Of a stretch of 7,766 nt of DNA, positions 6,950 to 7,766 are shown piece by piece. Within the stretch, counting starts at the first letter, position 1, and every line of letters starts with the position of its first letter. The DNA is from Rhodospirillales bacterium (GTDB lineage: Bacteria; Pseudomonadota; Alphaproteobacteria; CACIAM-22H2): assembly GCA_016195145.1 (NCBI GenBank), contig JACQAF010000247.1, forward strand, positions 1 through 7,766, given 5' to 3'. Position numbers and translations under genes: made by a program. The notes beneath the pieces are model-generated. The model was not told where the DNA came from and ran no database searches. It saw nothing but the letters and a program-made list of their open reading frames with translations.

Positions 6950-7588
6950 ATGAGCGATCGCATCGAACCGCAGATGAACCTGCTTGTGCCGATGGTCATC
7001 GAACAGACGGCGCGCGGCGAGCGAGCCTTCGACATCTATTCGCGCCTGCTGAAAGAGCGGATCATCTTTCTGGTCGGACCGGTCAACGACGCGGTGGCCA
7101 GCCTTGTCTGCGCCCAGTTGCTGTTCCTCGAATCGGAAAATCCCAAGAAGGACATCTCGTTCTACGTCAACTCGCCGGGCGGCATCGTGACCTCGGGGCT
7201 CGCAATCTACGACACCATGCAATACATCCGGCCCGACATCGCGACGGTCTGTATCGGCCAGGCGGCGTCGATGGGCTCGCTACTGCTTGCCGCGGGCGCC
7301 AAGGGCAAGCGTTATTCCCTGCCCAACGCGCGGATCATGATCCACCAGCCGTCGGGCGGCGTCCAGGGCCAGGCGACCGATATCGAGATCCAGGCGCGTG
7401 AAATCCTCAGCCTGCGCAAGCGCCTCAACGACATTTATGTCTATCACACCGGCCAGGCGCTCGACGTCATCGAACGGGCGCTCGAGCGCGACAAGTTTCT
7501 CTCCCCGGACGAAGCCAAGCAGTTCGGGCTGATCGACGAGGTGGTGATCAATCGCCCGCCGCGCCCCGACGACGTCAAGGCGGCCTAG
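6950..7588 (+). CDS. clpP: ATP-dependent Clp protease proteolytic subunit ClpP
   Basis: This 212-residue serine peptidase forms the double-heptamer chamber that degrades proteins unfolded by ClpX or ClpA. The catalytic triad is complete: S107 in GQAASMGS, H132 in MIHQPSGG and D181 in ERDKFLS. The spacing matches E. coli ClpP (S111, H136, D185 in the precursor) with a constant offset of four. The N-terminus carries a short propeptide of about 10 residues before LVPMVIEQT, where mature ClpP normally begins. The oligomerisation handle region (about 135-170, including Q-A-T-D-I-E-I-Q) is normal. Translation starts at ATG 6950, with GAGGA at 6935-6939 and AGGA at 6942-6945 as possible Shine-Dalgarno sequences. 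It lies 49 nt after tig. The usual next gene, clpX, is not within the window; a probable terminator sits right after clpP, so clpX would need its own promoter or readthrough. Confidence 0.98.
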   Translation: MSDRIEPQMNLLVPMVIEQTARGERAFDIYSRLLKERIIFLVGPVNDAVASLVCAQLLFLESENPKKDISFYVNSPGGIVTSGLAIYDTMQYIRPDIATVCIGQAASMGSLLLAAGAKGKRYSLPNARIMIHQPSGGVQGQATDIEIQAREILSLRKRLNDIYVYHTGQALDVIERALERDKFLSPDEAKQFGLIDEVVINRPPRPDDVKAA

Positions 7589-7598
7589 ATTCGGACCG

Positions 7599-7624
7599 AA
7601 AAGGCGGCTGCAGCCCGTTTTTTT
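7599..7624 (+). terminator. Probable Rho-independent terminator after clpP
   Basis: The site begins 11 nt after the clpP stop. CGGC (7605-7608) pairs with GCC(C)G (7613-7617, one bulged C) around a TGCA loop. The stem can extend by two G-T wobbles and the upstream AAAA pairing into the seven-T run at 7618-7624. The stem is short for this GC-rich genome, but the T-run is the only one of its kind in the window and is correctly placed. Confidence 0.6.
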
Positions 7625-7651
7625 GCCCGCCGGCCCTGCCTTGAATGAAGG

Positions 7652-7663
7652 AAGGTTTACCTT
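7652..7663. repeat. Short palindrome AAGGT-TT-ACCTT
   Basis: Perfect 5-bp arms surround a central TT (AAGGTTTACCTT), followed by TTG. It could be a small operator half-site pair or, read as AAGG-TTTA-CCTT with trailing T's, a weak second terminator for the tig-clpP transcript. It stands out mostly because the local sequence is AT-richer than the rest. Confidence 0.35.
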
Positions 7664-7672
7664 TTGTTGATG

Positions 7673-7698
7673 ACGGCATGGCATGCTGGCCATGACGT
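7673..7698. repeat. Inverted repeat in the presumed clpX leader
   Basis: CATGGC (7677-7682) and GCCATG (7689-7694) flank a 6-base loop ATGCTG. After one G/A mismatch, ACG (7673-7675) pairs with CGT (7696-7698), giving nine pairs in total. No T-run follows, so it does not look like a terminator; an operator or an mRNA leader hairpin is more likely. Its function is unknown. Confidence 0.4.
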
Positions 7699-7766
7699 TG
7701 CGCGGGATTGGCCCGTGGGCGGCGCACAAGCATGTTACTGGCGAAGCGGGACACAAAAGCAAGCAA

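Larger units (their letters stand above)
7625..7766. other. Gene-free region after clpP, presumably the upstream region of the next gene
   Basis: No convincing coding frame or start is visible on either strand. The region is less GC-rich at about 7641-7675 than its surroundings and holds two inverted repeats listed separately (7652-7663 and 7677-7694). By the usual order in alphaproteobacteria, clpX should follow, so this is likely its leader or promoter region; the gene itself is not seen here. Confidence 0.5.

Overview
This 7.8-kb window reads as ordinary chromosome from a GC-rich alphaproteobacterium, probably of the Rhodospirillales type. The taxon guess rests on three things: high GC in every reading frame, a trigger factor carrying the GFRPGKVP variant of the ribosome-docking loop, and the order tRNA-Leu, tig, clpP. 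I saw no mobile element, CRISPR array, prophage gene or obvious foreign DNA.

Layout, left to right. A reading frame open at the left edge (2-571, +) ends in what looks like a degenerate EAL-type barrel. It is followed by malonyl-CoA decarboxylase (628-2052, +). A convergent, membrane-anchored or secreted DUF3047 protein (2083-2817, -) comes next. Divergent from it, after about 105 bp, is a 796-residue thiamine-diphosphate enzyme of the transketolase / homodimeric pyruvate dehydrogenase E1 type (2924-5314, +). The right third is the protein quality-control block: tRNA-Leu(UAG) at 5414-5498, trigger factor (5566-6900) and the ClpP protease subunit (6950-7588), followed by a probable Rho-independent terminator and 140 bp without a gene.

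Functionally there are two themes. The left part holds central carbon / acyl-CoA enzymes (malonyl-CoA to acetyl-CoA; a 2-oxoacid- or ketose-using ThDP enzyme), but without the partners expected beside them: no malonyl-CoA synthetase or malonate transporter, and no dihydrolipoyl acyltransferase. The right part couples co-translational folding (trigger factor at the ribosome exit tunnel) with ATP-dependent proteolysis (ClpP, whose unfoldase ClpX is usually the next gene, just outside the window). tRNA-Leu sits 67 nt before tig with no visible terminator between, so the tRNA and tig may share a transcript.

I did not find a convincing undescribed system. The items most worth a second look are the orphan E1-like enzyme, the degenerate EAL-like protein, the tRNA-tig arrangement and the two inverted repeats downstream of the clpP terminator.
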